DNA of 5,460 nt from Alcanivorax sp. (GTDB taxonomy: Bacteria; Pseudomonadota; Gammaproteobacteria; Pseudomonadales; Alcanivoracaceae): contig SLJS01000295.1 of NCBI GenBank assembly GCA_007135015.1, positions 1 through 5,460 on the forward strand, read 5' to 3'. Of the stretch, positions 4,785 to 5,460 are shown piece by piece (positions within the stretch are counted from its first letter, which is position 1; each line of letters starts with the position of its first letter). The notes beneath the pieces were generated by a model. That model did no database searches. It worked only from the letters and a program-made list of their open reading frames with translations, and was not told the DNA's origin. The translations under genes were made by a program, and so were the position numbers.

Positions 4785-5405
4785 ATGGAAGCCTTCCTTG
4801 TCTCCACCCTTGCCGTGGGCATCGCCGAGATCGGTGATCGCTCCATGTTCCTGGCCGTGCTCTTCGGCATTCGCTATCAGCGCCCCTGGCCCGTGTTCTG
4901 GGGTATGGCGCTGGGGCTTTTTATCAATCAGCTGCTTTCGGCGGTGCTGGGCGTGTGGTTTGCCACCCTGGTTGATGCCCAGTGGCTCGGCTGGATTGTG
5001 GGGGGCGTGTTCCTGGTCATGGCGGTGTGGGTGCTGATCCCCGAGAAGGAGGAAGGCGAGCCGAAAATTATCTCCGGCCGGGGCCTGTTCCTGACGGCGG
5101 CGGTAGCGTTCTTTATGCTGGAGATGGCGGACAAGACGCAGCTCGCGGTCATTGCGCTGGCGGGCGTGTACCAGAGCATTCTGCCGGTGGCGCTGGGTGC
5201 GTCCCTGGGCATTCTGCTGCTGACCGGCCCGGCGCTGTGGCTGGGCCACCGGTTTGCTGATCTGTTGCCGATGCGCACGCTGAATATCCTGGCCTCGGTG
5301 CTGTTCTTCCTGCTTGCCGCCTGGATGCTCCTCGGCGCGGCAGGCTGGCTGCCGGAGGGCATTCTTCCGGACCTTGGCGAACGCTTCGAGGTGCTCGAAA
5401 CGTAG
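4785..5405 (+). CDS. TMEM165/GDT1 (UPF0016) family cation exporter
   Basis: This inner-membrane protein belongs to the family of yeast Gdt1, human TMEM165 and bacterial MneA-type exporters, which move Mn2+ or Ca2+ out of the cytoplasm, probably in exchange for protons. The product is 206 residues with about six to seven membrane segments and a short charged loop (PEKEEGEPK) between two homologous halves. Each half carries the family's acidic ion-binding motif: EIGDRS (about 15-20) and EMADKT (about 113-118). The second has Ala where the consensus E-x-G-D-(K/R)-(T/S) has Gly. Two ATG codons lie in tandem at 4782 and 4785. GGAG at 4774-4777 gives a 7-nt spacer to the second and only 4 nt to the first, so I prefer 4785. 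The gene stands alone between repeat cluster B and the heptamer array. Family assignment is firm; Mn2+ as the substrate is inference. Confidence 0.88.
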   Translation: MEAFLVSTLAVGIAEIGDRSMFLAVLFGIRYQRPWPVFWGMALGLFINQLLSAVLGVWFATLVDAQWLGWIVGGVFLVMAVWVLIPEKEEGEPKIISGRGLFLTAAVAFFMLEMADKTQLAVIALAGVYQSILPVALGASLGILLLTGPALWLGHRFADLLPMRTLNILASVLFFLLAAWMLLGAAGWLPEGILPDLGERFEVLET

Positions 5406-5415
5406 GGCACTCGCA

Positions 5416-5460
5416 GGGGCAAGGGGCAAGGGACAAGGGACAAGGGACAAGGGACAAGGG
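5416..5460 (+). repeat. Heptamer array 3' of the GDT1-family gene
   Basis: Two GGGGCAA units then four GGGACAA units and a partial GGG, running off the window edge, so the true length is unknown. It begins 10 nt after the TAG at 5403-5405. The strand and the order of unit types (GGGGCAA near the stop, GGGACAA further out) are the same as for the trmB array relative to its gene. The G-tracts with 3-4 nt loops match a G-quadruplex pattern in the transcript. Confidence 0.85.

Noticed and set aside
4178..4870. Minus-strand open frames of 95-230 aa across cluster B
   Set aside because: They read through TIRs, REPs and palindromes and overlap SDMT or the GDT1 gene in antisense. They have no domain-like sequence.

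Overview
The window looks like chromosomal DNA from a high-GC, salt-adapted gammaproteobacterium. The phylum-level guess rests on a TrmB of the gammaproteobacterial type. The salt adaptation rests on an adjacent gene pair for de novo glycine betaine synthesis that, from memory of the family, closely resembles the Halorhodospira (Ectothiorhodospira) halochloris enzymes. An Ectothiorhodospiraceae-like host is an inference; no search was run.

Layout. (1) At 2-964 (+) is the 3' two-thirds or more of a major facilitator superfamily permease, cut by the window edge. (2) 965-1412 has no gene and is packed with repeats: short GCGC hairpins, GGTCGG motifs, CCCTCTCCC palindromes, a small MITE-like element with a REP pair inside it, and a heptamer array. 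(3) trmB (tRNA m7G46 methyltransferase) lies at 1413-2141 (-). (4) A 443-bp divergent intergenic region follows. (5) A two-gene operon, glycine/sarcosine N-methyltransferase and sarcosine/dimethylglycine N-methyltransferase, runs 2585-4260 (+) with an ATGA overlap. (6) A terminator-like hairpin follows, then a second repeat cluster (4276-4667) that is largely the reverse complement of the first. (7) A TMEM165/GDT1-family (UPF0016) membrane protein, a probable Mn2+/Ca2+ exporter, lies at 4785-5405 (+). A second heptamer array follows and runs off the window.

How the genes work together. The two methyltransferases should carry glycine through sarcosine and dimethylglycine to glycine betaine using three SAM, giving an osmolyte for salt stress. 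TrmB is also SAM-dependent but is divergently transcribed and is probably a housekeeping neighbour. The permease and the GDT1 protein have no evident link to betaine.

The most notable feature is the nested repeat architecture. Two MITE-like elements (131 and 151 bp) each sit in the 5-nt loop of a CCCTCTCCC/GGGAGAGGG palindrome, flanked by 5-bp direct repeats. An unoccupied copy of the same palindrome, with matching flanks, is present in the same window and acts as an internal empty-site control. Separately, the G-rich strand of both heptamer arrays lies immediately 3' of a stop codon on the coding strand. No new protein-coding system is evident.
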